DNA of 64,000 nucleotides from Flavobacterium sp. Root901 (GTDB lineage Bacteria; Bacteroidota; Bacteroidia; Flavobacteriales; Flavobacteriaceae): contig NZ_LMJB01000006.1 of NCBI RefSeq assembly GCF_001429765.1, positions 452,338-516,337 of the forward strand, written 5' to 3'. Made by a program: the position numbers and the translations under genes. The notes under the pieces were generated by a model that saw only the letters and a list, made by a program, of their open reading frames with translations, did not search any database and was not told the origin of the DNA. This document shows positions 61,787-64,000 of this stretch, in pieces. Positions within the stretch are counted from its first letter, which is position 1. Every line of letters begins with the position of its first letter.

Positions 61787-63778
61787 TTATCGCATTTCTT
61801 TTAAAATTTTAACGATTTCTATGGTTTCAGAATGCAGCGTTTTTATTTTATCTGTTGTGTCTCTGGTAAGTTGTTCTTCTTTGGCTTCTTTTTCAATAAT
61901 TGATAAATAATTGCTAAGGTCATTCAGCATAAAAATATCCAGACTTGATTTCATATTATGAGAAAGCCGCATTATGGCATCATAGTCATTATTGCTGACA
62001 GCTTCGTTTAACTGCATCACTTCACCGGGAATTTTTTCAATAAAAAGATCAATCATATCCTGTTTAAATTTAGGATCGCCGGGTGATACCTGATCGAGAA
62101 AAGACAAATCTATTTTTCTCTTTTTTATCAGTGTAATGTCTTTACTCATTACGGTTTTTATAGCTTCTAAAAGTATTTCCTGTTTAAAAGGTTTTGGTAC
62201 ATAACCATTCATTCCTTCTTTATAACAGCGTTCCTGTTCGCCAACCAGAGAATGTGCTGTCATGGCAATAATAGGAATGTTTGAATGCAGTTCGTTTCGA
62301 ATATAGTTTGTAGTCTGGTACCCATCTTTAACAGGCATCTGAAGGTCCATCAAAATAAGATCGTATTTATTTTGTAATAAAAAATCGATTCCTATTTTAC
62401 CATTTTCGGCAATATCCAATTCAAAACCAAAATTATGGATAACGTTTTTTACCAGTTTCTGATTTAAAGCATTGTCTTCGCAAAGAAGTATTTTTAGCGA
62501 GCCGGGATTGTATTCAGAAATTGTTTTGGCTGTGGTTTCAATATACTGGGCTTTTTTATAAGTAAGCGTAAAGAAAAATTCAGAGCCGCGGCCTTCTTTG
62601 CTTTTTACCTGAATTTCTGAGTTTTGCAATTCAATTAATTGTTTTACGATATTAAGGCCAAGTCCGGTGCCGCCAAATTTTCGTGTTGTACTCTCTTCTG
62701 CCTGTGTAAATCTTTCAAAAATTGCAGTAAGTTTATCTTCTCGAATTCCTATTCCGGTATCTTTAACAGAAAATCTAAGCGAATAATGGTCTTCTGTTTC
62801 GGCTGTTTTTTTTACAGAAATGGTTATTTCACCATCTTCTGTAAATTTAATTGCGTTGCCGGCAAGATTAACCAATATCTGATTTAATCTTCCCTGATCG
62901 CCAATTACATTTTCAGGCATATCTGCATCTAAAAAAAGATTGAATTCAACATTTTGTGGAACTTTTACTTTGAGTAAATCGTAAACATGCTTTAATGTAT
63001 TTTTTAAATTAAAGGGATGTGTATCAATGGTTAAATTGCCTGATTCTATTTTAGAAAGATCCAAAATATCATTTACGATTAAAAGTAAATTTTCCTGGGC
63101 TATTTGTACGCTGTCAATATAATCGCGCTGATCTGCATTTAGGTTTGTCTGCGCCAGAAGGTCTGTAAAACCAATTATAGCATTCAAAGGCGTTCTGATT
63201 TCGTGGCTCATGTTGGCCAAAAAGCTGTCTTTTGCCAGTACAGCACGCTGTGCAATTTTTTTCTGAGCGGCTAATTCAATATTTTTTGTTCTTAATTCCA
63301 AAAGATTCATAACGTGTCTGGCAATTATTGAAAGTGCATTTTTCTGATTTTCATTAAGTTCTTTAGAAACATGGTCTATGGCACAAATAGTTCCAATATT
63401 ATAACCGTCAGGCGTTGTAAGCGGAATTCCTGCATAAAACCTGATTTTAAAACCGCCTGTCACATTGGGATCATTTTTAAAACGCTCATTTAAATGCGTA
63501 TCGCCAATTTCAACCATTTCTGATTCGAGGATCGTATATTGACAAAAACTAATTTCGCGGGGGACTTCTGTTACTCCAATTCCAATTTCAGACTTAAACC
63601 ATTGTCTGTTTCCATCAATAAAAGAAATATGAGCAATAGGGACAGCACATATATAAGAAACAAGTTTTGTTGCATCATCAAAAGCATTTTCCGGCAGCGT
63701 ATCAAGAATGTTATAACGTTTTAATGCTGCAAGACGTTCGAGTTCATTGTTTGGTATAGGATATTGAGGAGTATTCAT
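61787..63778 (-). CDS. Cytosolic hybrid histidine kinase (GAF-HisKA-HATPase-REC-HPt)
   Basis: 663 residues without TM segments. GAF (about 15-165: AFDDATKLVSYICAVPIAHI, SFCQYTILES), HisKA with His192 in LANMSHEIRTPLNAI, HATPase (GTGLGLNIVKQLIEL), receiver (LLCEDNALNQKLVK; Asp in LILMDLQMP) and a C-terminal HPt domain (His about 607 in RLSHNMKSS). All phosphorelay modules are in one protein, but no output regulator is next to it. A TACTTTTG -7-like box is 18 bp upstream (63796-63803). Confidence 0.93.
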   Translation of the reverse strand: MNTPQYPIPNNELERLAALKRYNILDTLPENAFDDATKLVSYICAVPIAHISFIDGNRQWFKSEIGIGVTEVPREISFCQYTILESEMVEIGDTHLNERFKNDPNVTGGFKIRFYAGIPLTTPDGYNIGTICAIDHVSKELNENQKNALSIIARHVMNLLELRTKNIELAAQKKIAQRAVLAKDSFLANMSHEIRTPLNAIIGFTDLLAQTNLNADQRDYIDSVQIAQENLLLIVNDILDLSKIESGNLTIDTHPFNLKNTLKHVYDLLKVKVPQNVEFNLFLDADMPENVIGDQGRLNQILVNLAGNAIKFTEDGEITISVKKTAETEDHYSLRFSVKDTGIGIREDKLTAIFERFTQAEESTTRKFGGTGLGLNIVKQLIELQNSEIQVKSKEGRGSEFFFTLTYKKAQYIETTAKTISEYNPGSLKILLCEDNALNQKLVKNVIHNFGFELDIAENGKIGIDFLLQNKYDLILMDLQMPVKDGYQTTNYIRNELHSNIPIIAMTAHSLVGEQERCYKEGMNGYVPKPFKQEILLEAIKTVMSKDITLIKKRKIDLSFLDQVSPGDPKFKQDMIDLFIEKIPGEVMQLNEAVSNNDYDAIMRLSHNMKSSLDIFMLNDLSNYLSIIEKEAKEEQLTRDTTDKIKTLHSETIEIVKILKEMR

Positions 63779-63795
63779 TTGCTTGAAGTAAAGTA

Positions 63796-63803
63796 CAAAA
63801 GTA
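63796..63803 (-). promoter_or_regulatory. Candidate -7 box for GAF hybrid kinase
   Basis: Minus-strand TACTTTTG fits TAnnTTTG, 18 bp upstream of the start. The rest of 63804-64000 holds no recognisable gene. Confidence 0.4.
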
Positions 63804-64000
63804 TAAATAATAATAGTTAAAGAATTCTAAAATAATGGCTGGACCCGCAAAAAACCACACAATTATCCCTTAATATCTATTTTATTTTTGAAATGTAAGA
63901 TTTACCATAATAGAATCTGGCAGCCTGAAAAATAAGGCAATGGGATAAAATCAGAATCCCATATTTTTTGTAGTTACTAAAGAATTAGTTAAAAAACTAA

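Overview
This window is low-GC chromosomal DNA from a Bacteroidota bacterium, most likely a Flavobacterium close to F. johnsoniae. The evidence is the type IX secretion (T9SS) sorting domains, several large TonB-dependent receptors with carboxypeptidase-like N-terminal domains, almost no Shine-Dalgarno sites, and candidate promoters of the Bacteroidota type (TTTG about 20 bp upstream of TAnnTTTG). Small Bacteroidota-specific families and many AT-rich intergenic palindromes point the same way. I see no tRNA, rRNA, CRISPR array, phage or transposase gene.

Layout. 1-5542: signalling cluster with the end of one histidine kinase, a CHASE3-GAF hybrid kinase with three receiver domains, a single-domain response regulator, CheR and CheB. 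5539-7444: two outer-membrane barrel proteins. 7700-15982: divalent-metal resistance island (Cys-rich small protein, CzcA, CzcC, CzcB, Zn/Cd P-type ATPase). 16036-17436: arsenic operon (arsR, DUF6428, a tiny membrane ORF, arsC) with a duplicated operator-like box. 17602-26336: small hypotheticals, a sulfatase, a large secreted dehydrogenase-like protein, a frameshifted hxlR regulator divergent from azoreductase, and a thiolase. 26554-35620: two TonB receptors around a luciferase-like oxidoreductase, a TauE/SafE-DUF1634 pair, DoxX and GNAT genes. 35780-40967: a sugar-dehydrogenase lipoprotein and the NHEJ pair Ku and LigD. 41201-44544: two secreted surface proteins. 45087-53194: small metabolic genes and lipoproteins around a heme oxygenase-bacteriophytochrome operon. 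53289-61641: a PAP2 phosphatase, then a co-directional run of two-component system, TonB-receptor-like barrel, LTA-synthase-like transferase and diacylglycerol kinase. 61787-63778: a GAF hybrid kinase with receiver and HPt domains.

How genes work together. The metal and arsenic islands are self-contained resistance modules. Heme oxygenase makes the biliverdin chromophore for the phytochrome encoded one base downstream. Ku and LigD form a two-component double-strand-break repair system. The most intriguing set is the two-component system, barrel, LtaS-like transferase and lipid kinase: the transferase should release diacylglycerol and the adjacent kinase could re-phosphorylate it, which suggests a regulated envelope lipid headgroup-transfer pathway in a Gram-negative that has no lipoteichoic acid. 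Two genes look damaged or odd: hxlR has a one-base frameshift, and the luciferase-like oxidoreductase has lost a recognisable start codon.
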